Assembly (NCBI RefSeq): GCF_016464365.1 | Contig: NZ_JADCUC010000004.1 | Span: 338,237-402,236 of the forward strand | Direction: 5' to 3' | Source: Sandaracinobacteroides hominis | Lineage (GTDB): Bacteria; Pseudomonadota; Alphaproteobacteria; Sphingomonadales; Sphingomonadaceae | Length of the DNA stretch: 64,000 bases | Shown: positions 38,517-46,248 of the stretch, one piece after another | Layout: every line of letters begins with the position of its first letter | How positions within the stretch are numbered: position 1 is the first letter of the stretch | Program-made: the position numbers and the translations under genes | The notes under the pieces: generated by a model | Databases searched by the model: none | What the model was told of the DNA's origin: nothing | Seen by the model: only the letters and a program-made list of their open reading frames with translations

Positions 38517-38747
38517 CGAAAACTCATCACTCGCGGTTCCTGGGGCTGCGGATGCAGGGCCGGCGGCGGGAAATTGCCACCGGGGCTGCATCACGCGCGA
38601 ACCGCGCCTTCAGCTCCAGCTGTTCCGCCCAGAACAGCCGGTGCACTGGGGAACCGTTTCCAGCTCCTGACGGACGAACCCTTCATGGTGGGTGTCATAT
38701 GTCCGACACAATGCACGGCCGGCCAATTGTTCATCCGGCGGAAAGGG

Positions 38748-39083
38748 TCAAGCTTGGGCGCTCAATCCCGGGACGAAGCGTGCCACATCAGCGATATCCA
38801 GTTCCAGCACCCAAAGGTCCGTATCGAACCTTTGCTGCGCTGCAACAAACTTCTCCACCGCCGAATCGCCTTCCGCTGCCAGCCGCCATTGTGCCTGACC
38901 ATCGAAGGACGGAACCTTTTCATAAGCCTTCAGATTCGGCCCCGACCGGTGCACCAACAGCAAGGCAGAGCCCCAATTGTTCCCTTTGTGCAGAACAGTG
39001 GCGAAGCCGCCTGCGGACTGCACCTGGCGGCTGAGAGCGGCCACCTGGGTGCTGGCCGGAAGGACGTGTTCAGGCAGATCCAT
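38748..39083 (-). CDS. DUF1491 family protein
   Basis: 111 residues with the family layout: LPASTQVAALSRQVQSAGGFATVLHKGNNWGSALLLVHR and a C-terminal WVLELDIADVARFV. DUF1491 proteins are confined to alphaproteobacteria; function unknown. The start overlaps the end of the thioesterase gene by 14 bp, so it closes the ptsN-thioesterase-DUF1491 operon. Confidence 0.88.
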   Translation of the reverse strand: MDLPEHVLPASTQVAALSRQVQSAGGFATVLHKGNNWGSALLLVHRSGPNLKAYEKVPSFDGQAQWRLAAEGDSAVEKFVAAQQRFDTDLWVLELDIADVARFVPGLSAQA

Positions 39084-39519
39084 CGCTGTATCCGGGCAGA
39101 TCCGCGAGGCGGATGCGCGAGCGCATGAAAGTGCCCTGGCCGCGGGCGACTTCCTCGCCGGCTTCGTCCAGCAGGCGGCTTTCGGCGATGAGGACGCGGC
39201 GGGCGCCCGACACCCACTGGCCGATGGCGAGCAGGCGTTCGGACTTTACCGGGCGGGTGAGGAAGAGGTTGAACTGGGTGGTGAGGACGAAATTATCCTC
39301 CACCATCGAGTTGGCGGCATAGAAGGCGGCGTCGTCCAGCATCTTGAAATAGATGGTGCCGTGGGCGGCGCCGGCGGCGTGGAACATGTCGGGCTTCACT
39401 TCGAAGCGGATTTCGGCGCGGCCGCGCGCCGGAAGGACGAGGCGGGAGGCGAAGACGCCGTTTACCGGCGCCTGGGCATAGAGGCGTTCGAGGCCCTGCA
39501 GGTGGGGATCGCCGCTCAT
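39070..39519 (-). CDS. PaaI family thioesterase (hotdog fold)
   Basis: 149 codons from the ATG at 39519, overlapping the ptsN stop (ATGA). A single hotdog domain: HAAGAAHGTIYFKMLDDAAFYAANSMVED has the central helix with an Asp, and LTTQFNLFLTRPVKSERLLAIGQWVSGARRVLIAESRLLDEAGEEVARGQGTFM the following strands. PaaI-type enzymes hydrolyse acyl-CoA or aromatic acyl-CoA thioesters; the substrate is not clear. Second gene of the ptsN operon. Confidence 0.85.
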   Translation of the reverse strand: MSGDPHLQGLERLYAQAPVNGVFASRLVLPARGRAEIRFEVKPDMFHAAGAAHGTIYFKMLDDAAFYAANSMVEDNFVLTTQFNLFLTRPVKSERLLAIGQWVSGARRVLIAESRLLDEAGEEVARGQGTFMRSRIRLADLPGYSDGSA

Positions 39520-39977
39520 GCTGCCTTGCGCCAGTCCGCCGACAGCAAGGCCCACAGGGCGCCGGCATCGCCGGCCCCACGCAGCTTTTCCACAAAGGCC
39601 GTATCGCGCAGCACCCGGCTGACGCGGGCAAGCGTCTTCAGATGCTGGGCGCTGCCGGCTTCGGGCCCCACGAGCACGAAGAAGATATCGACAGGCAGGC
39701 CATCCACGGCGTTCCACTCGATAGGGTGCGCCAGCCGCAGGACAGCGCCATGCAGGGTATCCACGCCCGGCAGCCGGCCGTGCGGGATCGCGGTGCCATT
39801 GCCGAATCCGGTCGTCCCGTCGCGCTCGCGGGCGTCCAGCGCCTCGACGATCTCTTCCGCGGAAACGCCGCAGATGGGGGCAAGCAGTTCGGCGGCACGT
39901 TCGAGCACAGCCTTCGGGCTGGTGGCCGTTGAATCGAAGGCCACCACCGAAGGTTCAAGCAGGTCATTCAAATCCAT
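39516..39977 (-). CDS. ptsN: Nitrogen-regulatory PTS EIIA protein
   Basis: 153 residues, all EIIA-Ntr domain: DLLEPSVVAFDSTATSPKAVLERAAELLA, the phosphorylated His66 in GTAIPHGRLPGV and the closing KTLARVSRVLRD. It receives phosphate from EI-Ntr/NPr and regulates transporters and sensor kinases. The order hpf-ptsN on one strand is conserved in Proteobacteria (behind rpoN in many) and is kept here, 104 bp apart. Confidence 0.93.
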   Translation of the reverse strand: MDLNDLLEPSVVAFDSTATSPKAVLERAAELLAPICGVSAEEIVEALDARERDGTTGFGNGTAIPHGRLPGVDTLHGAVLRLAHPIEWNAVDGLPVDIFFVLVGPEAGSAQHLKTLARVSRVLRDTAFVEKLRGAGDAGALWALLSADWRKAA

Positions 39978-40010
39978 TACAAAAGTCCAACGGGGAAACA
40001 GTGGGAAGAT

Positions 40011-40050
40011 GCGGCACGGAACCCTGCTTCCGGAGCCTGGCCCGTGCCGC
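40011..40050. terminator. Hairpin between hpf and ptsN
   Basis: GCGGCACGG and CCGTGCCGC form a 9-bp stem with a 22-base loop. No T-run; may attenuate or process the hpf-ptsN transcript. Confidence 0.35.
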
Positions 40051-40081
40051 AGTCCCTCAACTGCGAACGGGCCGGAACGTA

Positions 40082-40660
40082 TCAGGCACGGGGTTCCACC
40101 CAGCCGATATTTCCATCCTCGCGCCGATAGACCATGTTGAGGGCGCCTGTCCCGCTATTCTTGAACAGCAGGGCGGTGGTGTTTCGCAGATCCAGCATCA
40201 TCACCGCGTCGGATACGCTCGCCTCGGGGATGTCGACGCGGGTTTCGGCGATGGTGAGGGGGGCGTCTGCCGCTTCCTCTGAATCCATGTCGGCTTCGAA
40301 GATGCGGTATTCGGCATTGTCGGGGATTTCCGCCAGCGGCAGGCCGTTCAGTGTGGCACCGCCGGACTTGTCCTTCAGGCGGCGCATATAGCGGCGCAGC
40401 TGCTTTTCGATCTTGTCTGCCGCGCCATCGAAAGCGGTGTTGGCGATGCCCGCGCGGTTGGAACCCTTCAGCACCACGCCCTGCATCACATGCATCACGA
40501 TATCGCACTGGAAACTGTCGTGCGGGCCCGGCCCCAGGGTCACCGTCGCGCCGATCACGCGCTTGAAATAGGTTTCGGCGATCTGCTTCAGCCGATCGTC
40601 GACATGAACCCGGAACGCCTGACCTGTCTCGACCTGGTGGCCAGCTACCCGGATGTCCAT
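40082..40660 (-). CDS. hpf: Ribosome hibernation-promoting factor, long form
   Basis: 192 residues. The N-terminal S30AE domain (MDIRVAGHQVETGQAFRVHVDDRLKQIAETYF up to RRYMRRLKDK) is followed by the C-terminal dimerisation domain of long HPF (VVKRK-like segment replaced by DAVMMLDLRNTTALLFKNSGTGALNMVYRREDGNIGWVEP). The long form alone makes 100S ribosome dimers in stationary phase. It is followed by ptsN on the same strand. Confidence 0.94.
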   Translation of the reverse strand: MDIRVAGHQVETGQAFRVHVDDRLKQIAETYFKRVIGATVTLGPGPHDSFQCDIVMHVMQGVVLKGSNRAGIANTAFDGAADKIEKQLRRYMRRLKDKSGGATLNGLPLAEIPDNAEYRIFEADMDSEEAADAPLTIAETRVDIPEASVSDAVMMLDLRNTTALLFKNSGTGALNMVYRREDGNIGWVEPRA

Positions 40661-40674
40661 ATTCCTTCTCCTTC

Positions 40675-41352
40675 TTATGCCGGCTGGGCAAGTCGCGCCC
40701 AGATCGACTCCTTCATGCCTGCGGTGAACTGCTGGTGAGCGGCGAGATCCTGCTCCGGTATCGGAAAGCTGCGGACCGGCCAGACGGTTTTTTCCCCGGT
40801 TGCTTCGATGGCGGCGGCAACGGTGAGATCGAAGCCGATCTGCCGGCCTCCCGTCAGCTCCACATAGACGTCGGCGAGCAGCTGGCTGTCGATCAGGGCG
40901 CCGTGCAGGACGCGGGCGGAGCGATCGATGCCGAAGCGGGTGCAGAGCGCGTCGAGCGTGTGCTTGGCGCCGGGAAAGCGCTTGCGGGCGAGCTCCAGCG
41001 TATCGACGACGCGGCCATCGTCCAGCCGGGGATAACCGCAGCGCTCCAGCTCGTAGTTGAGGAAGCGCATGTCAAAGGCGGCGTTGTGGGCGATGATCAC
41101 CGCATCCGCCAGGAAGGCGGTGAGCTCGGCAGCCTTTTCGGCGAACGGCGGCTTGTCTGCCAGGAAGGCGTCGGAAAGGCCGTGGATCGCCTCTGCCTCT
41201 GCCGGCATCGGGCGGCCGGGGTTTACGTGGAAGTGCAGATGGCGCCCCGTCGGCACCCGTTCGTAGAGCTCGACACCGGCGAATTCGACGAGGCGGTGGC
41301 CGTCCTTTGGGTCGAACCCGGTCGTCTCGGTATCAAACACGATCTCGCGCAT
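40675..41352 (-). CDS. dnaQ: DNA polymerase III epsilon subunit (3'-5' proofreading exonuclease)
   Basis: 225 codons from the ATG at 41352. The DEDD exonuclease motifs are visible: ExoI IVFDTETTGFD (residues 4-14), ExoII IIAHNAAFDMRFLNYEL and ExoIII with HGALIDSQLLADVY. The C-terminal tail would bind the alpha subunit. It normally follows coaE in the alphaproteobacterial maf-aroE-coaE-dnaQ cluster; here cassette 4 separates the two, so dnaQ must use its own promoter or one in the cassette. Confidence 0.94.
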   Translation of the reverse strand: MREIVFDTETTGFDPKDGHRLVEFAGVELYERVPTGRHLHFHVNPGRPMPAEAEAIHGLSDAFLADKPPFAEKAAELTAFLADAVIIAHNAAFDMRFLNYELERCGYPRLDDGRVVDTLELARKRFPGAKHTLDALCTRFGIDRSARVLHGALIDSQLLADVYVELTGGRQIGFDLTVAAAIEATGEKTVWPVRSFPIPEQDLAAHQQFTAGMKESIWARLAQPA

Positions 41353-41434
41353 ATCGAGGTTACTATCCGCCCGAAAAACGAGTCCCGCAAGGCTTGAAGG
41401 CACCGACGTTGCTGCCCACATTCCGCGCGGTTCG

Positions 41435-41582
41435 TGCCTCCGGCGGCCAAGGGCTCTGCCCTTGGAACCCGGCAGGGAAATGATTTCCCTGCACCCTCAA
41501 AGTTGGAACTCTGCTGACTAGATTGGGGAAGCAACGAGTTTGATTGCCTGCGACGCTTGTCAGGTTTCGCCGCAATAGCGGA
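41435..41582 (+). repeat. Cassette 4 left arm
   Basis: GCCTCCGGCGGCCAAGGGCT onward with CTGCCCTTGG, the core palindrome, AAAGTTGGA and the inner GATTGCCTGCGACGCTTGTC. Confidence 0.8.
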
Positions 41583-41609
41583 CGTTCGACAATCTGATAG
41601 AACGCAACG

Positions 41610-41819
41610 ATGAAGAGGCTCGTGGATGCTCTTGTGAGCTGGAATCACGTTTCCGTTCTGCTGATTGCAGTTTGGATGGGAATGGGCGCAATGGTGGGGG
41701 AAGCATTTGGCCTTTGTGAACCAGACTATCGCAAACTGCTCTTCATTGTGATCGTGGCTTATTGGGTTATGGTGCTCATTGAAATTGGTATTTTCAGCCG
41801 TGGCCGGAACGGTCGCTAG
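41610..41819 (+). CDS. Small two-TM membrane protein, cargo of cassette 4
   Basis: 69 residues from an ATG preceded by weak AACGCAACG. Two hydrophobic helices (about residues 13-30 VSVLLIAVWMGMGAMVGEAF and 43-60 LLFIVIVAYWVMVLIEIGIF) and a basic end RGRNGR. No family recognised. Composition is less GC-rich than host genes. The stop TAG is directly followed by CCACCTAAAAGC, which also follows the stop of the different small membrane-protein gene in cassette 6. Confidence 0.6.
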   Translation: MKRLVDALVSWNHVSVLLIAVWMGMGAMVGEAFGLCEPDYRKLLFIVIVAYWVMVLIEIGIFSRGRNGR

Positions 41820-41957
41820 CCACCTAAAAGCAGACAAGCGCCGCAGGCAGTCAGTTCCTGGAACCTGCCCGGAGCATGCCGATAAAGATCCAACCCCGAG
41901 GGTGCAGGGAAATCATTTCCCTGCCGGGTGCAGGGCAGAGCCCTGCCCGCCGGAGGC
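41820..41957 (-). repeat. Cassette 4 right arm
   Basis: Starts with CCACCTAAAAGCAGACAAGC next to the cargo stop and ends with GCCCGCCGGAGGC at the coaE stop. Confidence 0.8.
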
Positions 41958-42550
41958 TAGCTCACCACCCTCATCACCGATCGCACCGTGCGGAAGGTGA
42001 GCAGGCGACCCCGCCCCGTCTCAACCACGATATCGGCGAGCGCCCGTTTCGTTGCATCCGGCATCTGGTGTTTCAGGACCGCGGCAAACTTTTCCGGCGT
42101 CATTCCGGGCCGCGCCAGCACGCGGGCGCGCTGGACATGATAGGGGGCGCTGACCACCATCACCATGTCGACGCCCTTCCAGCCCTGACCCTCCAGCAGC
42201 AGCGGGATATCCAGCACGATCACGCGGCGGCTGCGGTATTTCTGGCGGAAACGCTGCTGCAGCTTGCCGACTGCGGGGTGGACGATGCGTTCGAGCTTCT
42301 TCAGCTCGGCGGGCTTGCCGAAGACGGCGGCGCCGAGCTTCGGGCGGTCGACGCCGTTCGGGCCGGTGGTGCCGGGGAAGGCCTTTTCTATCTCGGCCAG
42401 CGCGACGCCATTGGGCCCCTGCACTTCGCGGACGGCTGCGTCTGCATCGAACACCGGCGCGTGCAGGTAGCGAAACTTGGACGCGACCTTGGATTTTCCC
42501 ATGCCGATGGAGCCGGTGAGGCCGATCACGAACGGGCGGGCATGCTTCAC
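41957..42550 (-). CDS. coaE: Dephospho-CoA kinase
   Basis: 197 codons from a GTG at 42550 that overlaps the aroE stop (GTGA). The P-loop is GSIGMGKS (residues 13-20); DADAAVREVQ supplies the conserved Asp, and IVLDIPLLLEGQGWKGVDMVMVV is the following family block. The enzyme adds the 3' phosphate in the last step of coenzyme A synthesis. Third gene of the maf-aroE-coaE run; its stop touches the right arm of cassette 4. Confidence 0.94.
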   Translation of the reverse strand: MKHARPFVIGLTGSIGMGKSKVASKFRYLHAPVFDADAAVREVQGPNGVALAEIEKAFPGTTGPNGVDRPKLGAAVFGKPAELKKLERIVHPAVGKLQQRFRQKYRSRRVIVLDIPLLLEGQGWKGVDMVMVVSAPYHVQRARVLARPGMTPEKFAAVLKHQMPDATKRALADIVVETGRGRLLTFRTVRSVMRVVS

Positions 42551-43437
42551 GTCGACGCCTCCAGCAGCAGGTTTCGCAAGTCCGCGTCCCGTTCGCGGGG
42601 CGGTTTGACGCCGAAGAAGCGCTCGAAGGCGGTTGCGGCCTGGCCCACGAGCATTTCGAGGCCGTCTATCGTGCGCAGGCCCGCGCCACGGGCCTGCGCG
42701 AGCAGCGGCGTTTCGAGCGGGGCGTAGACCATGTCGAAGACGATGGTGTCGGGGTAATATTGGCCGAGATCGACCTGCACCGGGTTTTCGCCGTGCATGC
42801 CCATGCTGGTCGCGTTGATGAGGATATGGCTATAGCGCTGGACTGCGCCGGGCTCGTTGGGATTGCGGCCCTCTCTTGGATTGCGGATCGGCCCCAGCGC
42901 ATCCAGCGGATTCCCGGTTCCGAACGGCAGACCCGCCAGCTCTGCCAGCGCATCCGCCCGCCCCGGCGATCGGTTGAAAATGTCGAAATCGGAAAAACCC
43001 GCAGCGACTGCCCCCAGCACAGCCGCCCGCGCCGCGCCGCCCGCGCCCACGATCTGCACATAGGTGGCGACATGCGCGGGATAACCGCCGATCGCATGCC
43101 GGCGCAAAGGCTCCGCCACGCCGTCGACATCGGTGTTGCCCGCCACCAGCGTGCCATCTGCCCGCCGCACAATCGTGTTCGCCGCGTTCAGCTTCGCCGC
43201 CAGCGCGTCCACCTCGTCCACATGCGCCAGCACGGCCTCCTTGTGCGGCATGGTGACGTTGCAGCCGGCCCAATCCGGGTCTGCGCGGCGTGCGGCGACA
43301 TAGTCGGCGAGGCCGTCTGCCGTGACATGCGCGGCGCGGTATTCGACCTTGAGGCCAAGCGCAGACGCCCAGAAATTGTGGATCAACGGCGATTTCGAAT
43401 GCGAAATCGGGTCGCCGATCACCTCCGCATAGCTCAA
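42547..43437 (-). CDS. aroE: Shikimate 5-dehydrogenase
   Basis: 296 codons from a TTG at 43437 overlapping the maf stop (TTGA). Substrate site EVIGDPISHSKSPLIHNFWA (residues 5-24), catalytic Lys in NVTMPHKEAVL, Asp in LNAANTIV...NTDVDG, NADP site IVGAGGAARAAVLGAV. The middle holds an unusually long stretch (GTGNPLDALGPIRNPREGRNPNEPG) not usual in the family. The enzyme reduces dehydroshikimate in aromatic amino acid synthesis. Co-translated with maf and coaE. Confidence 0.94.
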   Translation of the reverse strand: MSYAEVIGDPISHSKSPLIHNFWASALGLKVEYRAAHVTADGLADYVAARRADPDWAGCNVTMPHKEAVLAHVDEVDALAAKLNAANTIVRRADGTLVAGNTDVDGVAEPLRRHAIGGYPAHVATYVQIVGAGGAARAAVLGAVAAGFSDFDIFNRSPGRADALAELAGLPFGTGNPLDALGPIRNPREGRNPNEPGAVQRYSHILINATSMGMHGENPVQVDLGQYYPDTIVFDMVYAPLETPLLAQARGAGLRTIDGLEMLVGQAATAFERFFGVKPPRERDADLRNLLLEAST

Positions 43438-44021
43438 ACCGTCAACTCCCCGGCCTCCCGCAGCCAGCCCAGAACCGCCAGCAACGGCAGGCCCCTTACC
43501 ACGAACTGATCGCCCTCTATCCGCGTGAACAGCTGCGCGCCCAGCCCCTCCACATGATAGCCCCCGACGCTGGAGAGCACCTCATGGCCGCAGGCGGCGA
43601 CATATTGCTCCAGCCATGCGTCGCTGAACTGGCGCACCGTCAGCTTCGCCGTCTCGACATGGCGCCAGAGGGGCTGGCCGTTTCTGGCGATGACGGCGGC
43701 GGAGATGAGGCTGTGGGTTTTGCCGCGCAGCTGCTTCAGCTGGACCCTGAGACCGTCGAGCGAGCCGGGCTTCTCCAGCCACTCGCCGCGCTCGATCTCC
43801 AGCATGGAATCGCTGCCAAGGACATAGGCGTCGCGGTGGCCGAGGCTGACCTTGATCGCCTTCAGCTCGGCCAGCTTGTCGGCCACGTCGCGCACCGGGG
43901 CGCCGCGCAGCGAGTCGGTGACCGCTTCCTCGTCTATCCGGGCCGGGTGGGCTTCGAAGCCGACCCCCGCCGCCTTCAACATGGATTGGCGGGATGCGCT
44001 TTGGGATGCGAGGATTATCAA
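43434..44021 (-). CDS. maf: Maf family nucleotide pyrophosphatase
   Basis: 195 codons from a TTG at 44021 (LIILASQSASRQSML), the normal start region for Maf. Conserved ASQSxxR, EAHPARIDEEAVTD, GSDSMLEIERGEWLEKP (catalytic Asp) and the late KLTVRQFSDAWLEQYVAACG, GGYHVEGLGAQLF. Maf proteins hydrolyse non-canonical nucleotides or halt septation. The ribosome binding site GGAGG (44031-44035) is the outer edge of cassette 5, so the mobile repeat supplies the Shine-Dalgarno sequence. The frame is open through the whole repeat upstream. Confidence 0.9.
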   Translation of the reverse strand: MIILASQSASRQSMLKAAGVGFEAHPARIDEEAVTDSLRGAPVRDVADKLAELKAIKVSLGHRDAYVLGSDSMLEIERGEWLEKPGSLDGLRVQLKQLRGKTHSLISAAVIARNGQPLWRHVETAKLTVRQFSDAWLEQYVAACGHEVLSSVGGYHVEGLGAQLFTRIEGDQFVVRGLPLLAVLGWLREAGELTV

Positions 44022-44029
44022 CGGTTTCT

Positions 44030-44291
44030 GCCTCCGCCCGACACCGTTAGGTGACGGAAAACAAGAATGTAAGGGCTCTGCCCTTACAAACCCGGCAGGG
44101 AAATGATTTCCCTGCACCCTCTATGTTTGGTGGCAGATCGGATCGGTTGGGGCGAGGGGGAATCTTGGATTGCCTGCGGCGCTGAGCCCGCTTCGCGCGA
44201 CCTTTCAGCCATCAACGCCGACCAAACCCCAGCTCAACGCCCGCTCAGGCTGAGCTTGTCGAAGCCCCGCCCAGGTCAAGTATACTGTCCC
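44030..44291 (+). repeat. Cassette 5 left composite arm
   Basis: Outer edge GCCTCCGCCCG, stem TAAGGGCTCTGCCCTTA (shared with cassette 6 left), core palindrome, then GATTGCCTGCGGCGCTGAGC and CTCAGGCTGAGCTTGTCGAA to AAGTATACTGTCCC. Confidence 0.8.
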
Positions 44292-44313
44292 GGGACGTTG
44301 CAGATTCAGGATG

Positions 44314-45069
44314 CTATTGCACGTTGTCCAGCCTGCTGAGCTGCTTTGCTGCGGTCCCGAACTGGCCCAGCTGATAGATAGCCGCCCCGGCAGGCGAGAA
44401 GGTAAAGGGCTCAAAAGCCTCGGCAACCATGGGGTCCAGATATGTCCGGGGCGCGACACCGGTGGAGACATGCGGATTGAATTTGGCGCCCGCGGACTGG
44501 GTTGTGAATTTCGAAACATAGTCGATCAAAGCCGGATCGATGATCGGATCGTCCGATGTGGTGACGAAGGCGTTCGATCCGCCAGTCGCCACTGCATAAG
44601 GTGCAACTGCGGCGATGATATCGGCTTGCAGCTTCACCAGCTCAGGGGTGGGTCTGGCAACGATGCCGGCGACGCCGGTGTCGTTCATCGCAATATAGTA
44701 CCGCTTGTAAGCCTCCAGCTGCATCGCGTGGATGTTGCTGCGCGCAATCACCTGCCGCGCCGCGGCCTCAACCTTGTCGAGGTCCGCCGTGCGCACAAAG
44801 GTCTGCAACAGGGTGATGTGCGGCCGGTGCGCCGCATCCAGCGCGAAGCCTTGCGGGAACGCCTTCAAAAGACGCGCATTGTCGGCTTCTGCGCGTTTGA
44901 GCATGACGGCGTCGGGCTCAAGCAGAATGTCGATTGCAGTCACTGCATTCCGTGTTTGATCTTCAACGCGAACCTGCGCGTTGGCGGTTCCATATCCGGC
45001 AACCGTCGCCGCTGCGATCGCCACAGCAATGCCCAGGAGCAGGCGCCGGATCACGTGCATTGCCCTCAT
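44314..45069 (-). CDS. Exported protein with two HxT/S motifs (2H phosphoesterase-like)
   Basis: 251 codons from the ATG at 45069, preceded by CAGGAG. Signal peptide to about residue 31 (GTANA). Two histidine motifs, RPHITLLQ (His84) and NPHVSTGVA (His200), are spaced as in the 2H phosphoesterase/2'-5' RNA ligase-like superfamily, where HxTx motifs form the active site. Known members hydrolyse cyclic phosphodiesters of RNA or nucleotides; an exported one would act on environmental or periplasmic substrates. Assignment rests on the paired motifs only. Cargo of cassette 5; GC content closer to the host than the other cassette cargo. Confidence 0.65.
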   Translation of the reverse strand: MRAMHVIRRLLLGIAVAIAAATVAGYGTANAQVRVEDQTRNAVTAIDILLEPDAVMLKRAEADNARLLKAFPQGFALDAAHRPHITLLQTFVRTADLDKVEAAARQVIARSNIHAMQLEAYKRYYIAMNDTGVAGIVARPTPELVKLQADIIAAVAPYAVATGGSNAFVTTSDDPIIDPALIDYVSKFTTQSAGAKFNPHVSTGVAPRTYLDPMVAEAFEPFTFSPAGAAIYQLGQFGTAAKQLSRLDNVQ

Positions 45070-45200
45070 CGTGCAACTCCTGCTGGAACTGCCTTGTTGC
45101 GCCAATAGTAGCGCAGTCAGCATAGTGTTTATTCTTACAGGAGATGTGCCAAATGGGAAACGCCAACAGCTATGGAATGGCAGGAGCTCTGGTAGTTCGG

Positions 45201-45427
45201 GGGGCAGTATTCTTGACCTGGGTGGGGCTTCGACAAGCTCAGCCTGAGCGGGCGTTGAGCTGGGGTTTGGTCGGCGTTGATGGCTGAAAGGTCGCGCGAA
45301 GCGGGCTCAGCGCCGCAGGCAATAAAATTCCCCTCGCCCCAACCCATCCGATCTGCCACCAAACACAGAGGGTGCAGGGAAATCATTTCCCTGCTGGGTG
45401 CAGGGTGAAACCCTGCCCGCCGGAGGC
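45201..45427 (-). repeat. Cassette 5 right composite arm
   Basis: GGGGCAGTATTCTTGACC at the inner end, GCTTCGACAAGCTCAGCC, then CAGCGCCGCAGGCAAT, the core palindrome and GCCGGAGGC at the outer end, six bases from the ppsR stop. Confidence 0.8.
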
Positions 45428-45432
45428 AAAAC

Positions 45433-46248
45433 CTACTCTTCCTTCCGCTTGTTCAGCAGGTTCATCAGCTCGGCCGCCGTTTCCTCGATGCTGCGCCGTG
45501 TAACGTCGATCACCGGCCAGCCGCGATCGGCGAACAGTCTTCGGGCGGCGGCGAGTTCGGCGGCGACTTCGGTCGGGTCGGCGTAGCTCGCCGCCACGCC
45601 GGATGCGTCCTGCGCCATGATGCGTGCCCGGCGGACGGCGGTGAGGCGTTCGGCGCTGACCGTCAGGCCCACCACCAGCGGGGATTTCAGTTCGAAGAGT
45701 TGGGGTGGCAGGGGTCGGCTGGGGACGAAGGGCATGTTGGCGACGCGGTAGCCGCGGTTGGCGAGGTAGATGGAGGTGGGGGTTTTGGAGGTGCGGGAGA
45801 CTCCGACGAGGACCATGTCGGCCTGGTCCCATTCCTGGGGGAGCAGGCCGTCGTCATGGTCCATGGTCCAGTCTATGGCTTCGATACGGCCGAAATAGGC
45901 GGCGTCCATGCGGTGCTGGTTGCCGGGGCGGGCGCCGGCTTCGGTGCCGATCATCCGTTCAAGCGCGGCGATCATCGGGTCCATCACGGCGATGACGGGG
46001 AGGCCGAGGGCGGTGCATTTGAGTTCGAGGCGGGCGCGGATGTTGCGGGCGACGAGGGTGTAGAGGATGAGGCCGGGGACCTTGGCGACTTCTTCGAGGA
46101 CGCGGTCGAGGTGGCCTTCGGAGCGGACCATGGGCCAATAATGTTTGACCGCGTCGACGGCTTCGAACTGGGCGAGGCCGGCCTTGACGAGGCTGTCGAG
46201 CGTTTCGCCGGTGGAATCCGAGACGAGGTGCAGGTGCAGGCGTGTCAC
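45433..46248 (-). CDS. ppsR: Pyruvate, water (phosphate) dikinase regulatory protein (DUF299)
   Basis: 271 codons from a GTG at 46248, with GAGGAGC upstream. N-terminus LHLHLVSDSTGETLDSLVKAGLAQF and the P-loop GVSRTSKT (149-156), followed by PTSIYLANRGYRVANMPFV, are DUF299 signatures. The bifunctional enzyme phosphorylates and dephosphorylates a threonine of PEP synthase or PPDK to control gluconeogenic flux. A homologue stands next to the origin and hemE in Rickettsia and Caulobacter. Here it diverges from hemE across the proposed oriC. Confidence 0.92.
   Translation of the reverse strand: MTRLHLHLVSDSTGETLDSLVKAGLAQFEAVDAVKHYWPMVRSEGHLDRVLEEVAKVPGLILYTLVARNIRARLELKCTALGLPVIAVMDPMIAALERMIGTEAGARPGNQHRMDAAYFGRIEAIDWTMDHDDGLLPQEWDQADMVLVGVSRTSKTPTSIYLANRGYRVANMPFVPSRPLPPQLFELKSPLVVGLTVSAERLTAVRRARIMAQDASGVAASYADPTEVAAELAAARRLFADRGWPVIDVTRRSIEETAAELMNLLNKRKEE

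Larger units (their letters stand above)
41435..41957. mobile_element. Cassette 4: inverted repeats around a 69-residue membrane protein, between coaE and dnaQ
   Basis: Left arm 41435-41582 and right arm 41820-41957 are inverted copies (outer GCCTCCGGCGG, core GGGAAATSATTTCCC, inner GATTGCCTGCGRCGCTTGTC). Only one small gene lies inside. The right edge coincides with the last base pairs of coaE and the left edge is 83 bp in front of dnaQ. Cassette 6 has the same architecture, including sequence shared immediately after the cargo stop codon. Confidence 0.6.
44030..45427. mobile_element. Cassette 5: inverted composite repeats around a secreted 2H-like protein, between ppsR and maf
   Basis: Left arm 44030-44291 and right arm 45201-45427 are inverted copies that include the core palindrome, the GCTTCGACAAGCTCAGCC repeat and terminal AAGTATACTGTCCC, like cassette 2. 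One gene is inside. The cassette separates maf from ppsR, which are adjacent in many alphas, and its left edge provides the maf ribosome binding site. Confidence 0.62.

Noticed and set aside
44022..44117. Upstream extension of maf starting inside the cassette repeat
   Set aside because: The extension is a translation of the repeat (QGNHFPAGF); Maf proteins start at the ILASQSxxR segment, and the TTG has a good ribosome binding site.
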